Shown piece by piece: positions 38,813-48,214 of a stretch of 64,000 bases of DNA. The notes under the pieces are model-generated. The model saw only the letters and a list, made by a program, of their open reading frames with translations, had not been told where the DNA came from and searched no databases. The position numbers were made by a program, and so were the translations under genes. Position 1 is the stretch's first letter, and the number at the start of each line of letters is the position of its first letter. Source of the DNA: Accumulibacter sp. (GTDB taxonomy: Bacteria > Pseudomonadota > Gammaproteobacteria > Burkholderiales > Rhodocyclaceae); contig NZ_JAMTDX010000011.1 of the NCBI RefSeq assembly GCF_023806625.1, forward strand, positions 29,838 to 93,837. Direction: 5' to 3'.

Positions 38813-41800
38813 ATGAATGCTCCGACAGACTTCGACATCGGTCCGCTGACCTGGGTCAAGAGCGAGATCGATCTGGCGCTGGAGCGTGCCAGCAGCGCGC
38901 TCCAGGAATTCGCGGCGAGTACCGCCGCAGGCCCCGGTGATCTCACGCACATCCGCTTCTGCCGCACGCACCTGCATCAGGTGCAGGGTGCGCTGACGAT
39001 CGTCGGTCTCGACGGTGTCACACAGTTTGCAGAGTCGATCGAGTGCCTGCTCGAAGCGCTGGAGAAGGAAGAGCGCTCGGCTGATCCGGCGGTCATCGAC
39101 CTGACCCTCCGGGCGCTCTCGGCACTCGGCCATTACCTCGACGACCTGATCGGCGGACGCCCCAATCAGCCGTTGAGGCTTCTGCCGCTCTACCGCGAGG
39201 TCCAGTTCGCACGGGGACACGACCGCGTCCTGGCCACCGACCTCTTCTTCCCCGATCTGCGCGTCCGCCCGCCGCGGCGTGCGGCGGCGGTGACGCTCTC
39301 GCGCGACGAGTTCGAGCACCGGCTTCGCCAGCAGCGGGCGCGCTATCAACGCGGGCTGCTCGCCTGGCTGCGCGCTCCCCAGCAGAGAGCCGGAGTACCG
39401 GAGATGCTCGACTCGGTGAAGCGCATCGAGGCGATCCAGGAACAACCATCGGCGCGTGCCTTCTGGTGGATTGCTGCGGCTTTCCTCAGCGCGCTCGGCG
39501 AAGGCACCCTGCCTGCCGACGCCGAAGCCCGGCAACTGTGCAGCCGTATCGACCTGCAGACCCGCCGTTTGCTCGAGGGTTCGTACAACGTAGCCGAACG
39601 CCTGATGCGCGATGCGCTCTACCTCGTCGGCTGCGCGAACAGCACGAGCCGTAGCGTTCGGCGGGTCAAGGAGGCCTATCGGCTATCGGCGCTGATGCCC
39701 GAGGCGGTGACCCCGGCCCCGGTCGCGCTGGAGTCCGTGCGGCGCCGCCTGCGCGAGGCGATTGCCGCCTGCGAGGAAACGTGGAACCGCTTCTGCGCGG
39801 GAAGCACCCAGATTCTCCCGGCCTTCCGCGCGAACGTCGGCAGCCTCGCTACGCTGGTCGACGAACTGGGCCACCAGGATTACCGCCGGCTGGTCGGGGC
39901 GCTCGATGAAGTCGCCGACGCGCTGAGCACGACGCCGTCGCGACACAGCGAAGCGCTGGCGATGGAAACGGCGACGGCGATCCTTCTGGCCCAGAGTGCC
40001 CAGGAGAAAGTTGAGTACCTTGGCGCCGATTTCTCGCACCAGGTCGGGGTGATGGTCGCGCGAATCCAGGCCTGCCTCGCGGGAGCACCGCCGCAGCCCG
40101 GATCGGAGTTGCCGGTACTCGACGACATGTCGCGTCAGGCGCAGGAGAAGCTGCTGTTCAGTCAGGTCGCACGCGAGATCAAGAGCAACCTGGCGCAGAT
40201 CGAACAGCTTCTCGACGGATTCTTCCGGGATCCGGAGAAACGTGGCGACCTCGCCGGGCTCGACGCTCCGCTGCGTCAGGTCATCGGGGCGATGATGGTC
40301 ATGCGGCACGATGGCGCGGTGGCCGTCCTCCAGGGCTGCGCCAGGGAAGTCGAGCGGTTTTCCGATCCGGAGTACACGCCGCAGACCGTCGATTTCGAGA
40401 ATGTCGCCGAACAGCTCTCACTGGTCGGCTTCTTCGTCGACGCCATGCAGCAGACTGGCGCCGACGATTTCGAGGCGTTCGTCAGCCGCATGCAGGAGAG
40501 CGGCGGCGCACTGCCGGCCAGCGAGGAAGGAGCGGCGACCGTCGAGCAGGAAGTCGAGCAGCAGAAGCGTGAAGCCCACGCCCTGCTCGTCGCGCTCAAG
40601 GAGCAGCCCGAGGATGCCGGGCTGCGCCAGGAAGTCCGGGAGAACCTCGCCGCCCTGCAGAAGGATGCGGATCTCGTCGCCGACAAGGAGCTCCGCCAGC
40701 GGACCAAGCATGTCCTTTCGGCGCTGGCCGCCGGTGGCGACGCGGCGCAGCAGATCGAGCAGGCGATGGCGACGCTCAGGCCTCAGGCACCCGAAGCGCC
40801 GCCACCGTCTGCCGAGACGATCCAGCTCACACAGGCGAGTGCCGCCGAAGTCGACGCCGAATTGCTCGGCATCTTCCTCGACGAGGCAGACGAGGTTCTC
40901 GCGAGCATCGAAGGAAACCTGCAGCGGCTCAGCGAACAGCCGCACGACAGTGAGCTGCTGACCTCCTTGCGTCGCTCGGTGCATACGCTCAAGGGAAGCG
41001 GGCGGATGGTCGGGCTGACCGACCTCGGCGAGGCCGCCTGGTCGGTCGAACAGGTGCTCAACATCTGGCTGCGCCAGGATCTCGAAGCGACGCCTGCGTT
41101 GCTCGGGCTCATCGGACAGGCCTATGGCCTCTTCGTCGCCTGGGTTGGTCATCTGAGAAGCGGCGAGGGTCAGGCACCCGATCCGCGTTCGATGATGGCT
41201 TGCGCCGACTCGCTCCGCGAGGCTGGCGAACAGCCTCTGCCGGCTGCCCTGGCGGTGATTCCCGCGGAGCCGATGGCGCCCGCACAGGCCACTGAGGCAC
41301 TCGCCGCGGCGTTCATCGAACCGCCGGCGGTCGTCGAGGCAGCGGGGGAGCCGACCGTCGAGGAAGCCGTCGTGCGCGAGTTGGACATCGCTCCCGATCT
41401 GGCGGCGATCTTCCGCGAAGAGGCCGCAGCCCATCTGGCGACGTTGCAGCGCGAGCTTGCCGTCATCGAAGCCGACCGTTCAGCACCGACCGCCCACGAA
41501 ATGTATCGAGCGGCACACACTCTTGCGGGAATCGCAGCGACGGTCGGGCTTCCTCCGATCAACGCGCTGGCCTTCGCCCTGGAGCATGCGCTCAAGCGCC
41601 GGGATCACGCTGTGCGTCCCGGCAGTCGGAAGGCGCTGGACACGGTCCGCGAGGCCATCGTGACGCTTTCTGCGATGCTCGCCGAGGTCGCCGGGTCAAG
41701 GCAGCCCGAGCCTGCCCCGGCGCTCGTCGAGGCCCTGGCTGGTTTGTATAAGGAACAGGTCGTCAAGGCTCCAGAGGCCGCGCCACTGGCCGAGGTGAAA

Positions 41801-44227
41801 GTCGAGCCCGAGATCAGCGAGGCAGAAGCCGCACCGACTCCCCTCGCAACGACCAGGGAGCCGGTCACCGAGCCCTCGACCCGACGCACGGAAGGCGCCG
41901 CACCCGGCCCGACGCCCCAGGTGCATGACGAAATCGACGAGCAGTTGCTGCCGCTCTTCCTCGAGGAGGCTGCGGACCTCAGCCAGAACATCGCTACCGA
42001 GCTTCGCGCGTGGCGCAGCAACCCCTCGGACGGCGCGCCGGTGCGCCGCCTGGCACGGCTGTTCCATACCCTCAAGGGCAGCGCGCGGATGGCCGGCGCG
42101 ATGAACCTAGGCGAGCTGACCCACGCGATCGAGACGCGGATGCACGAGGCTCAGGAGGCCAGCACGACGCCGCTCGAGCTGATCGACGATATCGACAACG
42201 CCTTCGACGTCATCGTGCAGATCGTCGAGAGGCTGCAGCGGGGCGAGTCCGCCGAGGCACCGGTCGAGGTCGCCGACGAGGTCGTCTCGGAACTGGCTGC
42301 CGAGCATCTGCTGGCCGAGGAAGCCACCGAGGTCGGTCGGTCGGTCGCCGCGGCAGTACCACCCGAGGCCGCCGAAGCGGAAGCCGAGGCAGCGGCGCAG
42401 CGCGCGATGCTGCGCGTGCGCGCCGAACTGATCGACCGACTGGTCAACGAAGCCGGTGAATTGTCGATCGCCCGTTCGCGCATCGAAGGCGAGATGCGCG
42501 GAATCAAGGCCTCGCTGATCGACCTGACCGAGAACGTCATCCGCTTGCGTCGGCAACTTCGCGAGATCGAGATCCAGGCCGAACTCCAGATGCAGTCAAG
42601 GGTGGCGCCAAGCGGCGAACAGCACGCCGACTTCGACCCGCTCGAGTTCGACCGCTTCACGCGTTTCCAGGAGTTGACGCGGATGATGGCCGAGTCGGTC
42701 AACGACGTGGCCACTGTCCAGCAGAACCTGCTCAAGAGCCTGGACGATGCCAACGCTGCGATTCTCGCGCAGTCGCGACTGAACCGTGAACTGCAGCAGG
42801 AATTGATGTCGGTGCGCATGGTTCCCTTCGCGAGCATTGCCGATCGCCTATACCGGATCGTCCGCCAGGCGGGCAAGGAGGCTGGCAAGCGAGCCAACCT
42901 CGAGATCAGCGGCGCGCAGATCGAACTCGACCGGAGCGTCCTCGACAAGATGCTCGCGCCGCTCGAGCACATGCTGCGCAATTCGGTGGCGCATGGCCTC
43001 GAGGACGAAGCCGGTCGTCGAGCCCGGGGCAAGCCGGCAATCGGCGAAATTTCGCTGAAACTGGCCCAGGAGGGCAACGAAATCATCCTGACGCTGGCCG
43101 ACGACGGTGCCGGGCTCGATCTGGCGCGCCTGCGCGAGCGCGGGCTGGCCCGGGGCCTGATCACCGAGGAAGAGGCAGCGGACACGACCAACGTCGTCGA
43201 CCTGATCTTTGCGGCAGGCGTGTCGACCGCGTCCGAGGTGACCCGGCTGGCCGGCCGCGGCATCGGCATGGACGTCCTCAAGAGCGAGGTGACCAGCCTC
43301 GGCGGACGCATCGAGGTCAATACCCAGCCCGCCAAGGGAACGAGTTTCCGGCTGTACCTGCCGCTGACGCTGGCGGTCACCAAGGCGCTGCTGGTGCGTT
43401 CGGGCAGTCGCTCGTATGCCATCCCGTCAGCGGTGATCGAGCAGGTTCTCGACCTCAAGGAGAAGAGTCTGACGCGCATCCGTGAGGCGCAGGAGGCGAC
43501 CTGGACCGGGAACCGTTACCCGTTCCATTACCTGCCACACCTGCTCGGTGAGCCGCGCGCACTTCCCGAGAGGCATACGCAGTATTGGGTTCTGCTGCTG
43601 CGCAGCGGCAGCAGGCGCCTTGCGCTGCAGGTCGACGAATTGCTCGGCAACCAGGAAATCGTGGTCAAGAACATCGGACCCCAGCTCGCGCGGGTGATCG
43701 GTGTCGACGGGGCGACAGTGCTCGGCAACGGCCAGGTCGTGCTGATTCTCAACCCGATCGCTCTGGCAAGCCGCGAGCGCACGGTCGTCCCGGTCTCTCC
43801 GGTGCCGACGGTCCGCCAGCCGATGGCCGCCCAAGGCACGACGGCGACGGTACCCACGGTGATGATCGTCGACGACTCGCTGACCGTACGCAAGGTGACC
43901 AGCCGGCTGCTCTCGCGCGAGGGTTACCAGGTGATGACCGCCAAGGACGGCGTCGATGCGCTCGAGCAGATGGTCGCATTGGTCCCCGACGTGCTGCTCG
44001 TCGATATCGAGATGCCGCGGATGGACGGTTTCGAACTCACCCGCAACGTGCGCGGCGACCAACGGCTGAGCACGGTGCCGATCATCATGATCACTTCGCG
44101 AACGGCCGAGAAGCATAGGCAGTACGCCTTCGAGCTGGGGGTCAATCACTATCTGGGCAAGCCCTACCAGGAAGACGAGATGCTCCGGCTGGTCGCCGAG
44201 CACGTCAGGGAGCAGCGCGCCTCCTGA
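38813..44227 (+). CDS. chpA: Hybrid chemotaxis kinase ChpA (PilL)
   Basis: The 1804-residue protein has an N-terminal Hpt-like helical region, then three clear Hpt domains with histidines near residues 723 (SVHTLKGSG), 900 (AAHTLAG) and 1084 (FHTLKGSARMAG). A CheA dimerisation part, an HATPase (LEHMLRNSVAHGLED, DDGAGLDL, LAGRGIGMDVLKSEV, about 1380-1515), a CheW domain and a C-terminal receiver (MIVDDSLTVRKV, LLVDIEMPRMDGFEL, GKPYQED, about 1682-1800) follow. It phosphorylates PilG and PilH to steer twitching motility and cAMP signalling in relatives. Its stop lies inside the convergent phrB gene, with a 23-base overlap. Confidence 0.95.
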   Translation: MNAPTDFDIGPLTWVKSEIDLALERASSALQEFAASTAAGPGDLTHIRFCRTHLHQVQGALTIVGLDGVTQFAESIECLLEALEKEERSADPAVIDLTLRALSALGHYLDDLIGGRPNQPLRLLPLYREVQFARGHDRVLATDLFFPDLRVRPPRRAAAVTLSRDEFEHRLRQQRARYQRGLLAWLRAPQQRAGVPEMLDSVKRIEAIQEQPSARAFWWIAAAFLSALGEGTLPADAEARQLCSRIDLQTRRLLEGSYNVAERLMRDALYLVGCANSTSRSVRRVKEAYRLSALMPEAVTPAPVALESVRRRLREAIAACEETWNRFCAGSTQILPAFRANVGSLATLVDELGHQDYRRLVGALDEVADALSTTPSRHSEALAMETATAILLAQSAQEKVEYLGADFSHQVGVMVARIQACLAGAPPQPGSELPVLDDMSRQAQEKLLFSQVAREIKSNLAQIEQLLDGFFRDPEKRGDLAGLDAPLRQVIGAMMVMRHDGAVAVLQGCAREVERFSDPEYTPQTVDFENVAEQLSLVGFFVDAMQQTGADDFEAFVSRMQESGGALPASEEGAATVEQEVEQQKREAHALLVALKEQPEDAGLRQEVRENLAALQKDADLVADKELRQRTKHVLSALAAGGDAAQQIEQAMATLRPQAPEAPPPSAETIQLTQASAAEVDAELLGIFLDEADEVLASIEGNLQRLSEQPHDSELLTSLRRSVHTLKGSGRMVGLTDLGEAAWSVEQVLNIWLRQDLEATPALLGLIGQAYGLFVAWVGHLRSGEGQAPDPRSMMACADSLREAGEQPLPAALAVIPAEPMAPAQATEALAAAFIEPPAVVEAAGEPTVEEAVVRELDIAPDLAAIFREEAAAHLATLQRELAVIEADRSAPTAHEMYRAAHTLAGIAATVGLPPINALAFALEHALKRRDHAVRPGSRKALDTVREAIVTLSAMLAEVAGSRQPEPAPALVEALAGLYKEQVVKAPEAAPLAEVKVEPEISEAEAAPTPLATTREPVTEPSTRRTEGAAPGPTPQVHDEIDEQLLPLFLEEAADLSQNIATELRAWRSNPSDGAPVRRLARLFHTLKGSARMAGAMNLGELTHAIETRMHEAQEASTTPLELIDDIDNAFDVIVQIVERLQRGESAEAPVEVADEVVSELAAEHLLAEEATEVGRSVAAAVPPEAAEAEAEAAAQRAMLRVRAELIDRLVNEAGELSIARSRIEGEMRGIKASLIDLTENVIRLRRQLREIEIQAELQMQSRVAPSGEQHADFDPLEFDRFTRFQELTRMMAESVNDVATVQQNLLKSLDDANAAILAQSRLNRELQQELMSVRMVPFASIADRLYRIVRQAGKEAGKRANLEISGAQIELDRSVLDKMLAPLEHMLRNSVAHGLEDEAGRRARGKPAIGEISLKLAQEGNEIILTLADDGAGLDLARLRERGLARGLITEEEAADTTNVVDLIFAAGVSTASEVTRLAGRGIGMDVLKSEVTSLGGRIEVNTQPAKGTSFRLYLPLTLAVTKALLVRSGSRSYAIPSAVIEQVLDLKEKSLTRIREAQEATWTGNRYPFHYLPHLLGEPRALPERHTQYWVLLLRSGSRRLALQVDELLGNQEIVVKNIGPQLARVIGVDGATVLGNGQVVLILNPIALASRERTVVPVSPVPTVRQPMAAQGTTATVPTVMIVDDSLTVRKVTSRLLSREGYQVMTAKDGVDALEQMVALVPDVLLVDIEMPRMDGFELTRNVRGDQRLSTVPIIMITSRTAEKHRQYAFELGVNHYLGKPYQEDEMLRLVAEHVREQRAS

Positions 44228-45659
44228 CGATCGCGTAGCGCTCGATCGTCCTGCGTCGGGCCTGTTCGTGGTCGACGATCGGTGCCGGCGTGTCGCGCCC
44301 GACGACCACTCCGCAGCCAGTCTGCTCGGCATGGCTCATCCGCCACGGCGCATGGATGAACCGGTCCGGAACCGCAGCCAGCTCGGGAAGGTAGCGACGA
44401 ATGAACCGCCCGAGCGGATCGAAGCGCTCCGACTGGGTCACCGGATTGAAAATCCGGAAATACGGCTGCGCGTCACAGCCGCTCGACGCGGCCCATTGCC
44501 AGCCGCCGTTGTTCGCCGCCAGATCGAAGTCGTTGAGCTGGTGAGCGAAGTAGGCCTCGCCGAGTCGCCAGTCGAGGCCGAGGTCCTTGGCCAGAAACGA
44601 CGCGACGACCATGCGCAGGCGGTTGTGCATGTAGCCGGTCCGGTTCAGCTGGCGCATCGCCGCGTCGACCAGCGGATATCCGGTGCGCGCCGCGCACCAG
44701 GCAGCGAAGCGATCATCGGCTGCGGCCCCCTGCTCCCAGGCGATCGCGTCGTATTCGGGCCTGAATGCACGCTCGGCGACGTGTGGGAAGCGATCGAGGA
44801 TCATGAAGTAGAAGTCGCGCCAGATCAGCTCGGCGAGCCAGGCGGCCGGACCACTCGCCGCGTCGCGCAGGGCTCCGGCGGCGACCGCCCGGCGGAGCAG
44901 TTCGCGGATCGAGATGGTCCCGAAACGCAGATGGACCGAGAGATACGATACTCCCCTGACCGCCGGGAAGTCGCGCTGCTCGCGATAGCGCGCGATGCGC
45001 CCGAGGAAGTCGCCGAGCAGGGTCCGCGCCGCGGACATCCCGCCTGCGATCCCGTGCTCGGCCAAGTCGCTGCCGATGAAGCCCATGCTGGTCAGCGAGG
45101 GCAACTGTTCACCCGGCGATGGGCCCGGGATCAGATCCCCGCGTGCGCTGTCGTGAGGTTGCCAGTCATCTTCGGTCAGCCTCTGTAGCCAGGCGTTGCG
45201 GTACGGCGTAAACACGGTGAACGGCCGGCCGGCGCGGGTCAGGACCTCTTCGCCGTCGAAGACCACCTGGTCCTTGAACGACGCGAAGGCAATGCCCGCT
45301 CGTTCCAGCTGTACACGGACCATCGCGTCCCGACGCTTGGCCGATGGTTCGTAGTCCCGGTTGACGAACACCGCCGAAACGCCCAGCTCGCTGGCCAGGC
45401 GGGGGATTTCGACCGTCGGCCAGCCGTGCCGGACGATCAGGCCGCCACCCCGCGCACGCAGCACGGCGTCGAGTTCGACCAGCGACTGGTGGATGAAGTC
45501 GACACGCCGGTCGGCCTTCTGTTCGAGGCGATCGAGGATTTCGCGGTCGAAGATGAACGCACAGTGGACCCGCCGGCCGCGCCGCAGTGCCTCGCCGAGC
45601 GCGGCGTGGTCGGTGTCCCGCAGATCGCGCCTGAACCAGACGAGGATCGAGTCGAACAT
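44205..45659 (-). CDS. phrB: Deoxyribodipyrimidine photolyase
   Basis: The 484-residue product has the N-terminal antenna domain (LVWFRRDLRDTDHAAL) and the FAD domain with WRDFYFMIL, GYPLVDAAMRQLNRTGYMHN, RMVVASFLAKDLGLDWRLGE and NNGGWQWAASSGCDAQPYFR. These match class I CPD photolyases, which use light and FADH- to split pyrimidine dimers. It converges on chpA, overlapping its last 23 bases. Confidence 0.95.
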   Translation of the reverse strand: MFDSILVWFRRDLRDTDHAALGEALRRGRRVHCAFIFDREILDRLEQKADRRVDFIHQSLVELDAVLRARGGGLIVRHGWPTVEIPRLASELGVSAVFVNRDYEPSAKRRDAMVRVQLERAGIAFASFKDQVVFDGEEVLTRAGRPFTVFTPYRNAWLQRLTEDDWQPHDSARGDLIPGPSPGEQLPSLTSMGFIGSDLAEHGIAGGMSAARTLLGDFLGRIARYREQRDFPAVRGVSYLSVHLRFGTISIRELLRRAVAAGALRDAASGPAAWLAELIWRDFYFMILDRFPHVAERAFRPEYDAIAWEQGAAADDRFAAWCAARTGYPLVDAAMRQLNRTGYMHNRLRMVVASFLAKDLGLDWRLGEAYFAHQLNDFDLAANNGGWQWAASSGCDAQPYFRIFNPVTQSERFDPLGRFIRRYLPELAAVPDRFIHAPWRMSHAEQTGCGVVVGRDTPAPIVDHEQARRRTIERYAIVRRRAAP

Positions 45660-45667
45660 CGAAGCGC

Positions 45668-45697
45668 TTGGTCTCCCGGACCACCGACGATTAAAAT
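45668..45697 (+). promoter_or_regulatory. Candidate leaderless promoter for the yqgE-pyr operon
   Basis: TTGGTC (45668-45673) and TAAAAT (45692-45697) are 18 bases apart. The -10 box ends six bases before the yqgE ATG, which would put the transcript start on the start codon. No usable ribosome binding site precedes the ATG. Confidence 0.42.
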
Positions 45698-45703
45698 AGG
45701 CTC

Positions 45704-46267
45704 ATGCCGTCCAGCATCAATCTGACCGATCATTTTCTCATTGCCATGCCGGCAATGGTGGACTCCTACTTCTCGAAGACGCTGGTCTATGTCGCCGAGC
45801 ACAACGATCGTGGCGCACTCGGCCTGATCGTCAATCGGCCGACCGACATGAGTCTCGGGACGCTGTTCGAAAAGATCGAGGTGCCCCTGCGCGCCGAGGG
45901 CTTCGCCAACCTGCCGGTCCTCTTTGGCGGCCCGGTGCAGACCGACCGCGGCTTCGTCCTGCACAGGCCGGTCGGCCGCTGGCAATCCACGCTGGTGGTC
46001 AACGAACACGTCGGACTGACCAGCTCCCGCGACATCCTGCAGTCGGTCGCCAGCTCGGGCCAACCGCGCGACCTGCTCGTCGCGCTCGGTTATTCGGGGT
46101 GGTCGGCCGGCCAGCTCGAGCACGAGCTGGCCCAGAACGCCTGGCTGACCGTGCCGGCGGTGCTGCGCATCCTTTTCGAGGCACCTTACGAAGAGCGACT
46201 GGCGTCGGCGATGGAACTCCTCGGTGTCAATATCGCCAACCTGGTCGACGAAGCTGGCCATGCCTGA
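45704..46267 (+). CDS. yqgE: UPF0301 protein YqgE (AlgH)
   Basis: The 187-residue protein has [53 protein letters not shown] and [16 protein letters not shown], the full YqgE/AlgH pattern. The molecular role is unknown, although AlgH was first described as a regulator of alginate synthesis. It is the first gene of the yqgE-ruvX-pyrR-pyrB-pyrX operon; its end overlaps ruvX by eight bases. Confidence 0.93.
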   Translation: MPSSINLTDHFLIAMPAMVDSYFSKTLVYVAEHNDRGALGLIVNRPTDMSLGTLFEKIEVPLRAEGFANLPVLFGGPVQTDRGFVLHRPVGRWQSTLVVNEHVGLTSSRDILQSVASSGQPRDLLVALGYSGWSAGQLEHELAQNAWLTVPAVLRILFEAPYEERLASAMELLGVNIANLVDEAGHA

Positions 46268-46766
46268 TGCGCGTCGCTCCGGCACGGGAACGGTCCTGGC
46301 GTTCGATTTCGGCGAGCGACGGATCGGCATCGCCGTCGGCGAGCAGCAGCTTGGGCAGGCACACCCGCTGACCACAGTCCGTGCTGCTTCGACCAGCGAG
46401 CGAATGGTGGCAATCGCCCCGTTGATCAGCGAGTGGCAGCCCTGCCGGCTGGTCGTCGGCCGGCCGGTGGCTCTCGACGGATCGAGCCATCAGATGACCG
46501 GACGGGCTGTTCGCTTTGCCGACGAACTCCGCCGGCGCTTCGCCCTGCCCGTGGACTTTGCCGAGGAGCGGCTATCCTCGGTCGCCGCAGCGGAAAGATT
46601 GCGCGCCACTGGACACGATTCGCGCAGCGCCCGCCGACATCTCGACGCGGTGGCGGCACAGCTGATCCTCCAGGATCATTTCGACGGCATGACCGAAGCC
46701 GCACCGCAAACCGACCAGGGCCAAGCCCCAACCGCTGATGAACTCCAAGCCCGCGACCCACCCTGA
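46260..46766 (+). CDS. ruvX: Pre-16S rRNA nuclease YqgF / RuvX
   Basis: The 168-residue RNase-H-like protein has [16 protein letters not shown] with its catalytic aspartate, [28 protein letters not shown] and [15 protein letters not shown]. It processes the 5' end of 16S rRNA. The start at 46260 overlaps yqgE; the ATG at 46224 is inside yqgE and adds no fold. Its end overlaps pyrR by 29 bases. Confidence 0.93.
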   Translation: MPDARRSGTGTVLAFDFGERRIGIAVGEQQLGQAHPLTTVRAASTSERMVAIAPLISEWQPCRLVVGRPVALDGSSHQMTGRAVRFADELRRRFALPVDFAEERLSSVAAAERLRATGHDSRSARRHLDAVAAQLILQDHFDGMTEAAPQTDQGQAPTADELQARDPP

Positions 46767-47259
46767 ATTGCCCGACGCCGAAGCTCAATGCGTCGAACTT
46801 GCCGCGCTGATCCGCCAGCAACTGCATCCTGACACCCTCCTCGTCGGCGTTCACAGCGGCGGAGCGTGGGTCGCCCGGCGGCTCCATCAGCTGCTCGACC
46901 TGCCCGGAGAGATCGGCCTGATCGACGTTTCGTTCCATCGCGACGACTACGGTGCGCGAGGCCTCCATCCGCGCGTCCGGCCAAGTTCGATTCCCTTCGA
47001 TGTCGAGGGACGCCCGCTGATCCTCGTCGATGACGTGGTGTATACCGGGCGGACGACCCGCGCAGCGATCAACGAGCTTTTCGACTACGGACGTCCGGCG
47101 AGCATCCAGCTCGCCGTACTCGCCGACCGGGGACGACGCCAGCTGCCGATCTGCGCTGACTTCTGTCCGTGGTACGTCAACCTCGACCCGGCGCTCGAAC
47201 TCGTTCTGTCGACGGATGCGGAAGGTCGCCTGCGGTGGAGTGTCGAAGCTCATGCATAA
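46738..47259 (+). CDS. pyrR: PyrR bifunctional regulator / uracil phosphoribosyltransferase
   Basis: The 173-residue protein has the PRPP-binding motif [18 protein letters not shown] and the PyrR-like segments [14 protein letters not shown] and IDVSFHRDD. In Gram-positive bacteria PyrR attenuates pyr mRNA; in proteobacteria it is mostly a uracil phosphoribosyltransferase. No attenuator hairpin was evident before pyrB, since the two genes overlap by eight bases. Confidence 0.93.
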   Translation: MNSKPATHPELPDAEAQCVELAALIRQQLHPDTLLVGVHSGGAWVARRLHQLLDLPGEIGLIDVSFHRDDYGARGLHPRVRPSSIPFDVEGRPLILVDDVVYTGRTTRAAINELFDYGRPASIQLAVLADRGRRQLPICADFCPWYVNLDPALELVLSTDAEGRLRWSVEAHA

Positions 47260-48211
47260 CCCGCAGTTGAACGCGCAAGGGCAGCTGATGCACCTCCTGT
47301 CGATCGAGGGTCTGCCCAGAGAAGTGATCGTGCACATCCTCGACACCGCATCGAGTTTCCTCAAGGTGTCGACCCGGGAGGTCAAGAAGGTTCCTCTGCT
47401 GCGCGGCAAGAGCGTCTTCAACGTCTTCTTCGAAAACTCGACGCGCACGCGGACGACCTTCGAGATCGCCGCCAAGCGCCTTTCGGCCGACGTGATCAAT
47501 CTCGACGTGACGCGCTCGTCGACGGCCAAGGGCGAGACGCTGCTCGACACAGTAGACAACCTCGTGGCCATGCATGCGGACATGTTCGTCGTCCGTCACG
47601 CAGCCAGCGGAGCCCCGCACCTGATTGCCGACCACCTGCGGCGGCTCGGGCGACGCGACGTGCACGTCGTCAATGCCGGCGACGGACGCCACGCGCACCC
47701 GACGCAGGGGCTGCTCGACATGTATACGATTCGCCACTTCAAGAAGGACTTCACCAACCTCGTGGTGGCGATCGTCGGCGATATCCTGCACTCTCGGGTC
47801 GCCCGTTCGGACATTCACGCGCTGACTACTCTGGGTGCCGCCGAGGTCCGTGCGGTCGGCCCGCAGACTCTTCTGCCCGCGGCGATCGGCAAGCTCGGCG
47901 TACGCGTGTTCCACGACCTTCGCCAGGGCCTGAGCGATTGCGATGTGGTGATCATGCTGCGTCTGCAGAACGAGCGGATGAACGGCGCCCTCTTGCCGTC
48001 GGCACGCGAGTATTTCCAGTGCTACGGACTGACCCCCGAGACGCTTGCCCTCGCCCGACCCGACGCGATCGTCATGCACCCCGGGCCGATGAATCGTGGT
48101 GTCGAGATCGACTCCGATGTCGCCGACGGCAAGCAGGCTGTGATCCTTCCCCAGGTCACTTTCGGCATCGCCGTGCGCATGGCGGTGATGGGCATCCTCG
48201 CAGGAAACTGA
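47252..48211 (+). CDS. pyrB: Aspartate carbamoyltransferase catalytic chain
   Basis: The 319-residue product has the carbamoyl-phosphate site [38 protein letters not shown] and [12 protein letters not shown]. It makes N-carbamoyl-aspartate from carbamoyl phosphate and aspartate. The ATG giving [10 protein letters not shown] at 47252 overlaps pyrR. It is followed after three bases by the inactive dihydroorotase-like pyrX, with which class A transcarbamoylases form a complex. Confidence 0.96.
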   Translation: MHNPQLNAQGQLMHLLSIEGLPREVIVHILDTASSFLKVSTREVKKVPLLRGKSVFNVFFENSTRTRTTFEIAAKRLSADVINLDVTRSSTAKGETLLDTVDNLVAMHADMFVVRHAASGAPHLIADHLRRLGRRDVHVVNAGDGRHAHPTQGLLDMYTIRHFKKDFTNLVVAIVGDILHSRVARSDIHALTTLGAAEVRAVGPQTLLPAAIGKLGVRVFHDLRQGLSDCDVVIMLRLQNERMNGALLPSAREYFQCYGLTPETLALARPDAIVMHPGPMNRGVEIDSDVADGKQAVILPQVTFGIAVRMAVMGILAGN

Positions 48212-48214
48212 GCG

